A stretch of DNA of 32,467 bases from a virus. Location of the stretch: IMG/VR virus record IMGVR_UViG_3300033388_003383, positions 1 to 32,467 of that record; one strand, 5' to 3'. A model generated the notes under the pieces. It saw only the letters and a list, made by a program, of their open reading frames with translations. It was not told where the DNA came from and did no database searches. Numbering within the stretch: position 1 is the first letter of the stretch; each line of letters begins with the position of its first letter. Positions 12,701 through 20,479 of the stretch are shown piece after piece. The translations under genes were made by a program, and so were the position numbers.

Positions 12701-14435
12701 CTAAATATAGAGTCTTTGCTCCAATTGCTAGAAGATAGAACGGCGCTATAACGGCTTTTAGGACTACCAAAAGTCCATCCCAAAGTTTAATAAAATCTGC
12801 GCGTTCTAGATCTTTAAACCACTGAATAACGTCTTGAACGACGTCTAGATTAAAGAATTGTTGAATCAGTTCACTAACCCTATCTCTGAGATTTCTTATA
12901 TGACTAACAATTGTCTCTGCTACGGCTGTGAAAATATTCATTCTGACAGCCCACTCTCTCCAAGCCACGATAGAGTCGGCCACCGTAGCTAGAAGAGACC
13001 AGATACCGCCCTCTACTAATTGTACCCCTCCAAAAAGCAAGGATATTACCCTTGCTCCGGCGCGAATAATTCTAACGAATATATCAACTACAGCAGCAAC
13101 ACCGCGAACAATGCTTTTAAATTTGTCGAGATTTTTAGTTCCTATTCTAAACCCGGCAGCAAATCCCGCGAATCTTTGAGTAAGTTGTATTAGGTCTATA
13201 ACTTCTAGCGGTGCGAAAATATCAGCGACAGCCTCTTTAAAGGCCTTAAAAATATTAACACCACCTTCTAAAAGATCAAAGAGACCCTTTATGGCCATGT
13301 TTCGCCCGCCGCTTTCCGACCAGCCTTGTATAAGAGCGTTTCGTGCGTTAGCGTCTTCCTCGATTAATCCACCGAGAACATCGGCTACACCACCCCACAA
13401 CTCTTTGGCCTGTTCGAAATCTCCAAACACCCAGCGCCAGGTTTGGGCCCATCCACTTTGGAGGGCCTCTTTCATAGTGTCAACCAACTGAGTTACCGTC
13501 TTAATCTTTGTTGCGGCATCCAGGGCGGTTTCTGCTTGTGCTTGAATACCAGCTATTTGCTCCTCATTATACCCCATTCTTTCTAATTCGGCGTCGGTTA
13601 AGTCGCCCGTTAGTTTGTTTAGGGTTTCAAGTAGAAATTCGGAACTAATCCACCCGCTCGATAGAGATTCTCTAAAGCTTCCAGCATCAGCGATCATATC
13701 GTCAATCGCAACTCCGTGAACCCTAGCTGTATCCATAAGAGCATCTTGGAATACCTGGCCGCCCATACCGGCATTCACCACACTATTCCAGTCCTGCAAT
13801 TTAAGAGAACCAGTAGATATAGCCTGACTTAACTGATACATGGCTGTTGACGCTTGTTGTGAGGTCGAGCCCGAGAGCGCGGCAAGGTTTGAAATACCCT
13901 TAATAGCCGCGACACTCGTATCTAACTCCACACCAGCAGCTGTGAATTTGCCGATATTTTGTGTCATCTGAGTAAAATTGTAAATGGTTAAATCGGCGTA
14001 ACGATTCAATTCATCAAGCGCCCCATTTACGTCACTTAATGTCGATCCGGCTTTTTGTGTATTAGCCAGAATCGTCTGGACGGAATTAAGTTGTGTCTCA
14101 TATTCTTCTAGGCCCGTAGCAATTGGATCGAAAAGAACAACCTTAGCTAACGATTTTGCCCCACTTATAACGCCCTCTGTAATTTTTGCCATTACTACGC
14201 CAGCGGCGACGCCTATTAGGCTTAGTTTGCTGTTTATGGAGGCTAAACTATCCTCCATCATACTGAAATCAAGCCTTGACATATCGCTCAAGTCATCTAG
14301 CGTTTCTTGCGCCCTGGTAAAATCAAATTGTTTCTTGAAGGATGATAGTTGGTCCGTAGATTGAATAACGCCATCCCTAAACTTCCTGGCGTCGAACTCT
14401 AGTTGGACAATATTTTTTTCAATTGTGGTGCTCAT
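9795..14435 (-). CDS. Tail tape measure protein
   Basis: 1546 residues from ATG 14435 with GGAGGAGGCCCTTCC upstream. Residues about 100-290 match the conserved tape measure N-terminal domain (LNSVQTILANTQKAGSTLSD, later STAMYQLSQAISTGSLKLQD and WNSVVNAGMGG). Helical, Trp-rich segments follow to about 780. Residues about 800-1210 are extremely hydrophobic, with many membrane-like helices (LITAIIGIAAVLLIFIVAGY), typical of the part thought to enter the host membrane. The C-terminal region is coiled and acidic. At roughly 0.15 nm per residue a tail near 230 nm is predicted. Starts and stops overlap the neighbours as ATGA. Confidence 0.95.
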   Translation of the reverse strand: MSTTIEKNIVQLEFDARKFRDGVIQSTDQLSSFKKQFDFTRAQETLDDLSDMSRLDFSMMEDSLASINSKLSLIGVAAGVVMAKITEGVISGAKSLAKVVLFDPIATGLEEYETQLNSVQTILANTQKAGSTLSDVNGALDELNRYADLTIYNFTQMTQNIGKFTAAGVELDTSVAAIKGISNLAALSGSTSQQASTAMYQLSQAISTGSLKLQDWNSVVNAGMGGQVFQDALMDTARVHGVAIDDMIADAGSFRESLSSGWISSEFLLETLNKLTGDLTDAELERMGYNEEQIAGIQAQAETALDAATKIKTVTQLVDTMKEALQSGWAQTWRWVFGDFEQAKELWGGVADVLGGLIEEDANARNALIQGWSESGGRNMAIKGLFDLLEGGVNIFKAFKEAVADIFAPLEVIDLIQLTQRFAGFAAGFRIGTKNLDKFKSIVRGVAAVVDIFVRIIRAGARVISLLFGGVQLVEGGIWSLLATVADSIVAWREWAVRMNIFTAVAETIVSHIRNLRDRVSELIQQFFNLDVVQDVIQWFKDLERADFIKLWDGLLVVLKAVIAPFYLLAIGAKTLYLEIVKLKIVQDIVSWFKSIDWKATAQYFKDLAVEIGSFFSEIRDGGIKALGDFGTFIDETIVKIKEFWEELRNSDVVESFLGLVNTFDGRRIKQFGADAKEGFNWIDTLKESKFGVWLGKTLDDVAEKAKEVAGGMLDGITDVFDYLAKNADKIDYSHLFDIINTGLLAGFVLSIRKIASGDWISGIIDDSDFGEVFIDTFDRLEGTLGSFQNNIRADTLQKIATAIAIFAGSVFLLTLIDSSKLQQATGTIAVMIATLFGASGALKHIRPQDAIKASIAIIGLAAAVALMAVALRIISGADPEEIDTGLKAIVISLTALVVAVKGMKVGGAGTLKTIAVMQGMAIALVALWGVIKLFGATDPDILAAGLQGVAWALGILTLAMIGLSRGGGEKNSSLKAALAMLAVAKSMEKLWEAVLKFGILDPAVLQQGLIAVGALLLGMVVFSQGIKTKQILEAALAMLVMGFALLVMFKAVEAFGSMQLDELIIGLIAITAVIVLLAIAGFLMKNALPGALAMIVMAAALVIMGLALKLIGSIPMEELITAIIGIAAVLLIFIVAGYLLAPVVGVLMAFGIALALIGLGAALFGVGIWLAATGLVLLAGSAILIGEAIKIVGAVVFEILPAMAIAFVETITTFFVELAERAPELKEAFKTLILTAIEGITELAPEITELVGTMVVDVVTILLEKLVELYEEITDAGWDLLMEFLRGVEDNIQEVVTTGLAIIENFIEGITDGLPDVIISAVELYFTFLETIEEEVFSEENIERTVEIGFSIAANIITGLVNGIVEGVGRVWGAIWDLVSGAKDEMEDGFEEDSPSKWTYRVGENLIAGLVNALRHGVITTKNVLGEFIRKGKQQFEPFVSLLSDELNEAIEFKPLIAPVVDLKDVTAGAGLIQSAFGNITIPASLTNIGKQTDSLDNDTSEDGSGKDGVVYNQYNYSPKTLDRAAIYRQTRTQIATLSRKVLEK

Positions 14436-14803
14436 GGAAGGGCCTCCTCCACTAATTCATCATGAAGGGCCTCGTATATCGGTCTTAATGCGGGATTTAT
14501 TATGTCCCGACCGGATACGAATGTGCCGCCTCTTGTTCCGTGACCATACTGCAGAAGAAGAACCAGGGGGGCCGATCCGACCATCTGGTTATTCTTCCAA
14601 ATTAATTGATAGTAATTCTTACTACCTCTAACCTCATAGGACCATCCAGTGGCAGTTTCACCACTATCTACTGGAGTAGCTGCTGCTAGGGCGGAAACTC
14701 CCAGTGCCCCATACTTTTCTAGTATGGGCTTTGGATCATATTCTTCTATTAGTTCGAGAAACTTAAATGTTTTCTTAAAGTCCGGGATCTTTACTTTTAT
14801 CAT
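14432..14803 (-). CDS. HK97 gp10-like neck or tail-completion protein
   Basis: 123 residues from ATG 14803. ALAAATPVDSGETATGWSYE followed by LLQYGHGTRGGTFVSGRDII and NPALRPI is the signature of the HK97 gp10-like family, which acts at the head-tail joint or in tail completion. Here the gene lies between the tail chaperone-like gene and the tape measure rather than with the head-closure genes. Both ends overlap neighbours by four bases (ATGA), so translation is coupled. Confidence 0.8.
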   Translation of the reverse strand: MIKVKIPDFKKTFKFLELIEEYDPKPILEKYGALGVSALAAATPVDSGETATGWSYEVRGSKNYYQLIWKNNQMVGSAPLVLLLQYGHGTRGGTFVSGRDIINPALRPIYEALHDELVEEALP

Positions 14804-15348
14804 CCACCACCCCTCGCTTTATTCATTAGATATTGGTGTCTAGCGGCAGCCTTGGGTGTCATCTTATTTTTACCTGCGGCTTCTCTCTCTTTGAGGTTAC
14901 AAATGTTCACAAGAGTTAATAATCGATTAATGTGCCATTTCTCATACTCACTGGGAATATTGAATCGGACCATCCAATAGTAAATTAACTCTGTAGTTAC
15001 AATCGATGATGTCCCCCTACGCTCGTTCAGGTTATAAATAGTCGTTGCGGTACTCGGGTGAGCTATATAATCTCGTATTTCCTTACCGCAATCTCGATAT
15101 AGGGTCTCTGGGAACCAGGGTTCGGAACGACCAATGATCATACATGATATGTACGACAGCTCTTGGTCGTGCGTTTCTATACCTTTTGTTTTTTTTCTTA
15201 TTGGGAGAAAGGGTTTTTCCCAAATTGACTCCCATTTTGACATAGAGATGAGAGAATGCTCTAACTGAACTTTCGCAGGTTTTGACTTAAAGAAGGTGTT
15301 CTTATCTGGGTCGTAAAACTATTGTTCTGCTAGATTTAGTGTAAGCAT
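14800..15348 (-). CDS. Tail-chaperone-like protein with in-frame amber at codon 10
   Basis: The well-placed start is ATG 15348, with TGGAGATAGAGA upstream, reading MLTLNLAEQ and then TAG (15319-15321). The same frame continues without further stops: FYDPDKNTFF, then VQLEHSLISMSKWESIWEKP, and ends at TGA 14800. From memory, phage proteins at this position share the LEHSL-S-SKWE-KPF signature and extend upstream of it, so the sequence before the internal ATG 15243 is coding. ATG 15243 has no ribosome binding site. The full product would be 182 residues, or 147 from the internal ATG. The start region is paired in a long stem (15245-15358). Amber readthrough, reinitiation or a true lesion are all possible. 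Confidence 0.7.
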
Positions 15349-15358
15349 TCTCTATCTC
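15245..15358 (-). promoter_or_regulatory. Large mRNA stem covering the start of 14800-15348
   Basis: Arms at 15344-15358 (GAGATAGAGAATGCT) and 15245-15260 (AGCATTCTCTCATCTC) pair over 15 bp with a single bulged C; the loop is 83 bases. The 5' arm contains the ribosome binding site and ATG of 15348, and the 3' arm ends two bases before the internal ATG 15243. The stem could throttle translation of this gene relative to the chaperone upstream. Confidence 0.6.
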
Positions 15359-15382
15359 CATTGCTGTACACATTCAATGGAC

Positions 15383-15766
15383 CTAAACCTTCCGGTTAGG
15401 ATCAATGAATGTCTTAGTTAATACTCCATTGAAGAACTCAGAGGCCGTATCGGGGGAAGTGGCCAGTTGAGCGAATAGAGCACTATATGCCGCGGATGCT
15501 AGGAAGTCGTCTATGACCTCCTGGTTCTTGACAAAACGACTACCATCGGGACTCTTGGTACCGACAGACATCTGAATGAGCCTCTCGAATAATTTAAGCA
15601 TCTCTTCCGAGGTAGTGTTTTCATCGAAGTTCTCTACGTACTCACCCAAACCGGGGTCGAACTCGGCATCTAGCCGCGTCACTTCTACCTCGGTAAGATT
15701 GAAGTACCAAGTCTCTTCGTTGGGTTTACCGTCAAAACCGTTGAACTTAATTGTTTTCTTTAACAC
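15383..15766 (-). CDS. Tail assembly chaperone (gpG-like)
   Basis: 127 residues from GTG 15766, with AAAAGGAGATTTGAAAC upstream, ending at TAG. MLKKTIKFNGFDGKPNEETW and YFNLTEVEVTRLDAEF match the N-terminus of the common siphovirus tail assembly chaperone family, and its position between tail tube and tape measure fits. Such genes often make a second product by programmed -1 frameshift. Here the -1 frame opens only at the last few codons, has no slippery heptamer, and closes after about 20 codons, so the usual fusion is not supported. Confidence 0.85.
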   Translation of the reverse strand: MLKKTIKFNGFDGKPNEETWYFNLTEVEVTRLDAEFDPGLGEYVENFDENTTSEEMLKLFERLIQMSVGTKSPDGSRFVKNQEVIDDFLASAAYSALFAQLATSPDTASEFFNGVLTKTFIDPNRKV

Positions 15767-15790
15767 GTTTCAAATCTCCTTTTAAAATTA

Positions 15791-16450
15791 TTAAGTCAGT
15801 AGAGCGACAAGGACGTCTGGCAGCGGCAGATAAGCAACGGGAGTTGGATCTGTGCCATAGAGAGCCGTTTCGATAGCTATCAGGTTGCCCGATGTCAGAA
15901 CACTCTCCTCGAGGGTGATCTTCGAAACGGGAGCCCCACCCGCATACACCGCCGGAGTCGACTTAGCTTCAAAGCTAAATGTCGCAGCTTCAGGCGAATC
16001 GTTGATGGTTGCGTGCGCGACTTCGGAAGGCTGCGCAATCAGACCATAGATTATATGAAGCTTGTAGTTAGCTTGCTGTCCGGAAGCATCGCTACCCGCA
16101 TATGAACGATATGCAAGACCAAACGGAACCCGGCTTTGTTGGCCAAAGATTACGCCAGGATCTGTGCCGTCGTGGGTCATTCCTAAACAAGCTAGGAACG
16201 CCGTTGGGAACGTGTATGCTTCAATTGAGCAGTCAAAGGTTTCGACCGAGACCAACTGCGAATATTTCGCGTTATTGGCCCACAGATCGGTAATTTCGGC
16301 GCCCGAGGGTTTCTCGGTAACGTTGATCAGGCCTTCCCAGGCAATCCCCAATGGATATGCTCCTGCGTCCTGAACAAAAAGAACGCCTTTGTCGAGGCCG
16401 GATTCGAACAACTTATCCGCGGCCGCGTTCCAAGTTAATAGATGTGCCAT
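15791..16450 (-). CDS. Major tail tube protein
   Basis: 219 residues from ATG 16450 (CATAGGAGTAAATAACAA upstream). GLDKGVLFVQDAGAYPLGIA and WEGLINVTEKPSGAE, followed by IEAYTFPTAFLACLG and YKLHIIYGL, are typical of the tail tube protein of long-tailed siphoviruses. It is followed by the chaperone gene and preceded by a tail terminator, as in related operons. It polymerises into the tail tube around the tape measure. Confidence 0.9.
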   Translation of the reverse strand: MAHLLTWNAAADKLFESGLDKGVLFVQDAGAYPLGIAWEGLINVTEKPSGAEITDLWANNAKYSQLVSVETFDCSIEAYTFPTAFLACLGMTHDGTDPGVIFGQQSRVPFGLAYRSYAGSDASGQQANYKLHIIYGLIAQPSEVAHATINDSPEAATFSFEAKSTPAVYAGGAPVSKITLEESVLTSGNLIAIETALYGTDPTPVAYLPLPDVLVALLT

Positions 16451-16463
16451 TTGTTATTTACTC

Positions 16464-16799
16464 CTATGTTGTGTGAACTGATACGATAAAGACGTCATGG
16501 GCGAGATCGTTAGTCGTGAAACTATTATTTCTAACAACAACAACGCCTTGCGACACCAGTGAATACATCGATCTTGTGTTGGCGTAGCCAGGAACAGGTT
16601 CGATAAAGGTCACTTGGAACTGTGTTCCGACGGTATATGGGGCATTGTTGGCGTAGCTCGCTTCTTCTTTCTTAGGTTCATATAGTATACACGGATATTT
16701 GAGTTTGAGGTTTCCTGAGGGTCTAAATATCACAGATAAGTCTGGAAACGCAGCCTCAAGAGCTGTCTGTAAAACTAGACGTACTTCTTCTTTATCCAT
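16464..16799 (-). CDS. Tail terminator / tail-completion protein
   Basis: The chosen start is ATG 16799 (MDKEEVRLVLQTAL), which overlaps the stop of 16792-17100 by eight bases; a longer reading from 16856 would run far into that gene. 111 residues. YPCILYEPKKEEASYANNAP and YTVGTQFQVTFI match, from memory, tail terminator proteins that cap the tail tube and join it to the head. The stop TAG is followed one codon later by TAA. Confidence 0.75.
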   Translation of the reverse strand: MDKEEVRLVLQTALEAAFPDLSVIFRPSGNLKLKYPCILYEPKKEEASYANNAPYTVGTQFQVTFIEPVPGYANTRSMYSLVSQGVVVVRNNSFTTNDLAHDVFIVSVHTT

Positions 16800-17100
16800 T
16801 GTATGAACCCCCCAGGGTAAATTGAACACGGGGCGGCATATATTCAATGTCAACAACCGACCATCGTCGATCCTTCCACCAAATATATACCACCTCGTTT
16901 ATATCTACGGTCGAGCTTTCGGGAGGGATTATACTCAGGATATGTCTTGCGCGGGCATCTCGAGACTTCATGTTGGGCCATCGTGCACCATCGCGACGAA
17001 TCGTACCAACAACTTCTATCTCCTGAAACTGTTCTTCAAAAATCCCAGGAGAGGTCTCTTCGGGCCCACGAGCGATCCCGATTTTACCCGAAAATCTCAT
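16792..17100 (-). CDS. Head closure protein
   Basis: 102 residues from ATG 17100, only two bases after the capsid stop and without its own clear ribosome binding site, so translation is probably coupled to the capsid. The C-terminal WKDRRWSVVDIEYMPPRVQF and TLGGSYNG are typical of small head-closure proteins that sit below the connector. It is beta-rich and basic. Confidence 0.75.
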   Translation of the reverse strand: MRFSGKIGIARGPEETSPGIFEEQFQEIEVVGTIRRDGARWPNMKSRDARARHILSIIPPESSTVDINEVVYIWWKDRRWSVVDIEYMPPRVQFTLGGSYNG

Positions 17101-17102
17101 CG

Positions 17103-18266
17103 TTATGCCGTCTTGGCCGTAACTAGCCGAATAGCGATGGCGCTCTTCGGATTAACCAATGCGCCCGAAACTCGCGTCTCGTACAAGTACTCGAGCTTAT
17201 TGAGATTAAGATCGAAGTCGTCAAAGAAGGACGTCTGGCCTCCGTTATCTGCACCAATGACGTAGTCCTTAAGATTCAGAATTACGCCCATCGTGGCTAC
17301 ATCGTAAGTGCCTGCTGCGATGGCTTCTCCGAGCTGATTAACACCTGTCGGATCTACAATGCTATCTTCTAGACCAGCCATAACAGGAATCTCGACGATC
17401 TTGCTAACGCGCATGGCGGCTGCCAGAGACTCCAAAGTATCATGGATTCGACGAGTGGTCGTATCGCGAACCAGCAACATCTTGCTGATCAGTGCTGGTT
17501 GGCAGAACAGCGTCGGACCGCCAGCGCCACGGTAATAACTCAGTGAAGCGGATATCATATCGACCATAGCCAGAATTTCGGCATCGTCAAATGCGGACCA
17601 GTCTTGTTCACCAGCAGGAACACTGTAGGTAACTTTTTGAGTATAAACATCGTCGTCGTTGTAAACAGGTCGCACGTTTGCCTTCAGGATTGCGTCATCA
17701 CCAGTATCATTGCGGCCGTCACTAATCAAAATCGCACGCGCCAACTCTTCTTCGAGCATCATACGCATTTCGGCCTTCAGCCAAACTATGACGTTGAAGT
17801 CGGTAATATCGAGAACATCGTCCCGATCCAACTTCTGCAGTTTGTAAATGGTCTGGGGAACCGTGGTTCTTTTCAGTACCGCGATGACCTCTTCCACCTT
17901 TGTATTTCCCGCCACAAAGCCCTTTGCCCGGGCGTCTGCTCCAGAAATATTTGCGTACCAACTCTTAATACGGCTGAATGGGCGGGGTCGAACGCCGTTC
18001 AACACGATTCGGACCCAACTCATATCGCGATCGGCGAAGAATTGAGGACCTCCTGGCTGAACAGCTCGGGCATCAGGGAACATGTAGTCGACATCAGTGA
18101 TACTGTGTCGAATTACATCATCGCCAACTTCTTTCTCGCTAAATACTTCGCGCAAAGAATGTGCGCGATGAGCCTTAGCCGACTGTAGAATATTCATTAC
18201 ATTTTCGTGAGCTACCGGATCTCTTTCCTGGCCGGTGTTCTCGAAAGGATTATAGTTTTTTGGCAT
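17103..18266 (-). CDS. Major capsid protein (nested start)
   Basis: ATG 18266, codon 317 of the fusion and in the same frame, has CACAAGGAGACACAGAA directly upstream, a ribosome binding site as good as any in the window. The product is 387 residues, beginning MPKNYNPFENTGQERDP. An N-terminal helical segment, the PGGPQFFADRDMSWVRIVL region and the closing LNKLEYLYETRVSGALVNP are typical of HK97-fold capsid proteins. Nested initiation would let the capsid outnumber the protease-scaffold part, as lambda does with Nu3 inside C, although there it is the scaffold that is nested. Confidence 0.8.
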   Translation of the reverse strand: MPKNYNPFENTGQERDPVAHENVMNILQSAKAHRAHSLREVFSEKEVGDDVIRHSITDVDYMFPDARAVQPGGPQFFADRDMSWVRIVLNGVRPRPFSRIKSWYANISGADARAKGFVAGNTKVEEVIAVLKRTTVPQTIYKLQKLDRDDVLDITDFNVIVWLKAEMRMMLEEELARAILISDGRNDTGDDAILKANVRPVYNDDDVYTQKVTYSVPAGEQDWSAFDDAEILAMVDMISASLSYYRGAGGPTLFCQPALISKMLLVRDTTTRRIHDTLESLAAAMRVSKIVEIPVMAGLEDSIVDPTGVNQLGEAIAAGTYDVATMGVILNLKDYVIGADNGGQTSFFDDFDLNLNKLEYLYETRVSGALVNPKSAIAIRLVTAKTA

Positions 18267-19214
18267 TTCTGTGTCTCCTTGTGAGATAGATTCTTCTGGT
18301 TCTTCCGACTCATCGCCATCTTCCGACTCATCGTCGTCTTCAGCCAATGTTCCGGCCAGATATTCAACAACATCTTTTTGTTTTTCAGTGAGCGTATCAA
18401 ATATCGCTCCCAGATCCTTGCCGTCTCCGCCGTCTTCACCCTCTGAATTGGGGGGTATCTCTCCATTCAAAGCACTGTGTAAAACAACGTCAACCGCCTC
18501 TCTCTGTTCCTCGGTTAAGGTAGCGAGAACGTCCGATATGGTTTCGTCCTCATGGGAGAGGGTCTCCTCTTCATCAGACTCGGCCTCTTCTTCGTCCTCA
18601 GAAACCTCCTCTTCAGCAGCATCGCCGCTTTCGAGCTCTTCTTCGAGCTCTTCTTCGCCCTCTTCTACCTTTTCCTCATCTTCGTCTTCCAGATCGATTT
18701 CAATAGGAATTCCGGAATGAATAATTAGCCCATCATGGACAAACGAATCCGGATCTAGGGGATCTTCTGAATGGCGAATAACTTCGTCAATTCTTGCGCC
18801 TGGGTTCTGACCATGAGGCACAAGGCTAACTTCTCTAATCACGCCGCCAGTAACTGAGCGCAGAGCAACAACGCCCGGGGCAAGCTCGAACCTTCCGACT
18901 TCTTCTACAATTTCATTTGCCCATATAGACAAACCTTCAATTGTTCCATCGTGTACAAGTTCTTTCGCCTGACGGCCTTCCTTTGTATTTGAAAACTTGG
19001 CATTACCTCTTACTCCGAGGGGTGACCCTTCGTTACGAGTTAGATCAATCTGACCCAAGATATTCGTGATGTCGCCATGTCTATGACGCCATACGATAGG
19101 CACTGTTTCGCCCTCTTGATGGCCAAAAGCATTATCTCTAATAACTCGTCCGTCGTCACACAGCACCTCATAGGCTGTGGCAATGCCAGAAAAATCATAC
19201 TTTTTCTTTGGCAT
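17103..19214 (-). CDS. Prohead protease-scaffold-major capsid fusion
   Basis: 703 residues from ATG 19214 (GAAAAGGAGTAATATACC upstream). Residues 1-150 are an HK97-type prohead protease: IVWRHRHGDIT supplies the candidate His (44 or 46) and DGTIEGLSIWANE the candidate Ser 96, followed by VIREVSLVPHGQNPGA. Residues about 170-316 are extremely acidic and helical, resembling a scaffold or delta domain. Residues 317-703 are an HK97-fold capsid protein. An internal in-frame ATG with a strong ribosome binding site begins the capsid part (17103-18266), so both a long fusion and a separate capsid may be made. Self-cleavage is expected during maturation. Confidence 0.9.
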   Translation of the reverse strand: MPKKKYDFSGIATAYEVLCDDGRVIRDNAFGHQEGETVPIVWRHRHGDITNILGQIDLTRNEGSPLGVRGNAKFSNTKEGRQAKELVHDGTIEGLSIWANEIVEEVGRFELAPGVVALRSVTGGVIREVSLVPHGQNPGARIDEVIRHSEDPLDPDSFVHDGLIIHSGIPIEIDLEDEDEEKVEEGEEELEEELESGDAAEEEVSEDEEEAESDEEETLSHEDETISDVLATLTEEQREAVDVVLHSALNGEIPPNSEGEDGGDGKDLGAIFDTLTEKQKDVVEYLAGTLAEDDDESEDGDESEEPEESISQGDTEMPKNYNPFENTGQERDPVAHENVMNILQSAKAHRAHSLREVFSEKEVGDDVIRHSITDVDYMFPDARAVQPGGPQFFADRDMSWVRIVLNGVRPRPFSRIKSWYANISGADARAKGFVAGNTKVEEVIAVLKRTTVPQTIYKLQKLDRDDVLDITDFNVIVWLKAEMRMMLEEELARAILISDGRNDTGDDAILKANVRPVYNDDDVYTQKVTYSVPAGEQDWSAFDDAEILAMVDMISASLSYYRGAGGPTLFCQPALISKMLLVRDTTTRRIHDTLESLAAAMRVSKIVEIPVMAGLEDSIVDPTGVNQLGEAIAAGTYDVATMGVILNLKDYVIGADNGGQTSFFDDFDLNLNKLEYLYETRVSGALVNPKSAIAIRLVTAKTA

Positions 19215-19222
19215 TTGGTATA

Positions 19223-20461
19223 TTACTCCTTTTCATTGGGGTCGACTTGTTGTCCTGGTTCTTCGCCAGGCAAGACCTGGTCTGACTTATTAAGATTCTT
19301 GTTTCTCAATTCATCCGCATTTGGATCAGAGCTAGCCACTAGCCCGATTTCTGCCCTAACTTCATTAGAACTCATTATCTCGTTACGAGTGAGTTTGTCA
19401 GCAGCATCGGCTATTTGACTAAGCGGTGCCATTTTGAATAAATCTTGAATCGGCTTTATGGTGTTCCCTCGTCTAATAGATGCTCTACTAAAGAATGATA
19501 CAGCCATACCCTCGGCCAACGCTCTTAGTATTGGATAGACTGTCTTGTTGTTATATGCAAGCATTTCTTCTTGCGACGCCGTTCCCATAAAGACAGCCGG
19601 GGTTAAACCCAACTGACTATGAAGATTCTGCGTCAGACCCTCTACCGTTTGCACTAAGGAATTAGGTACCGGTCGGTTTAGCTGTGTAATCTTCTCAGTA
19701 GACTCTATATAAGCAACACCATACTTCCTCTCGTATAGCTGATCCTCAAACTCTTTTAATCTACGCCTAGCCTCCGCCTTCTTTCGGGTTGTGCTAGCTG
19801 TGTAGTTCATTTGAAGGATCAGGTCCAATTGCGCACTATACAGTCGACCATCGGCAATGTCTAGCAGTGCTAGCTTATCAATTAAACGCTTCATTGTTGA
19901 ATTGGGCTCATTCATAACCGCATATAGCGGATTATAGATAATTGCCACATAAGACTTCGGAACAATAATAGACGTTCTTTTTCCGGCTAACTCATTATAG
20001 ACCTCTACCTTTACGCTGTAATTGAACCACTCAGACACAGTCCCGACGCGCATAGAAAGTATGTCATACTTCCCGGTGCTTGGATGATTGCTCGTTTCCG
20101 TTGGAAACAAAACACACGATCCATAATCAAGCAGGGTCATCACAGCATCCTGGACGAAAGCTGTTCCTGTTTGATCAACATTGGCTGCTAAAGAAAGCCT
20201 GTCGTTGAGTTCGCTTTGTTTGATCGAGAGAAACTTTCCTCGCTGATCAACCTCAGCATGTCTGAGTGGTACATTCGCTGCATCTATGGCTATCCGTGTT
20301 TGTATTGGTGCCAACACACTCGATGTCGAGTCATATGACACCCGATAACTACTTGATGCTATTGGAGCGTAACTAGTGACCATATCGTCGTTCGTTATGC
20401 GAAATGGTGTGCCGCGAAGAACCTTGTATGCCGATCGTACTCTGTCAAATAAACTTGGCAT
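19223..20461 (-). CDS. Portal protein
   Basis: 412 residues from ATG 20461 (CAAGGAGGACATAA upstream). MPSLFDRVRSAYKVLRGTPF, AIDAANVPLRHAEVD, a long helical middle with RKKAEARRRLKEFEDQLYER, and the C-terminal LTRNEIMSSNEVRAEIGL with SDPNADELRN are typical of HK97-type portals. It forms the dodecameric ring for DNA entry. Protease-capsid fusion and head closure follow at once in the same operon. Confidence 0.85.
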   Translation of the reverse strand: MPSLFDRVRSAYKVLRGTPFRITNDDMVTSYAPIASSSYRVSYDSTSSVLAPIQTRIAIDAANVPLRHAEVDQRGKFLSIKQSELNDRLSLAANVDQTGTAFVQDAVMTLLDYGSCVLFPTETSNHPSTGKYDILSMRVGTVSEWFNYSVKVEVYNELAGKRTSIIVPKSYVAIIYNPLYAVMNEPNSTMKRLIDKLALLDIADGRLYSAQLDLILQMNYTASTTRKKAEARRRLKEFEDQLYERKYGVAYIESTEKITQLNRPVPNSLVQTVEGLTQNLHSQLGLTPAVFMGTASQEEMLAYNNKTVYPILRALAEGMAVSFFSRASIRRGNTIKPIQDLFKMAPLSQIADAADKLTRNEIMSSNEVRAEIGLVASSDPNADELRNKNLNKSDQVLPGEEPGQQVDPNEKE

Positions 20462-20479
20462 TTATGTCCTCCTTGCCGG

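Noticed and set aside
15319-15321. Genome-wide reassignment of TAG to an amino acid
   Set aside because: TAG is the natural stop of at least 31964-32287, 30642-31247, 16464-16799, 15383-15766 and several array genes, at family-typical lengths.
15360-15400. Programmed -1 frameshift joining the two tail chaperone genes
   Set aside because: No slippery heptamer is present, the -1 frame is blocked by stops until the last few codons and ends after about 20 codons, and the downstream gene is in the +1 frame with another stop between.
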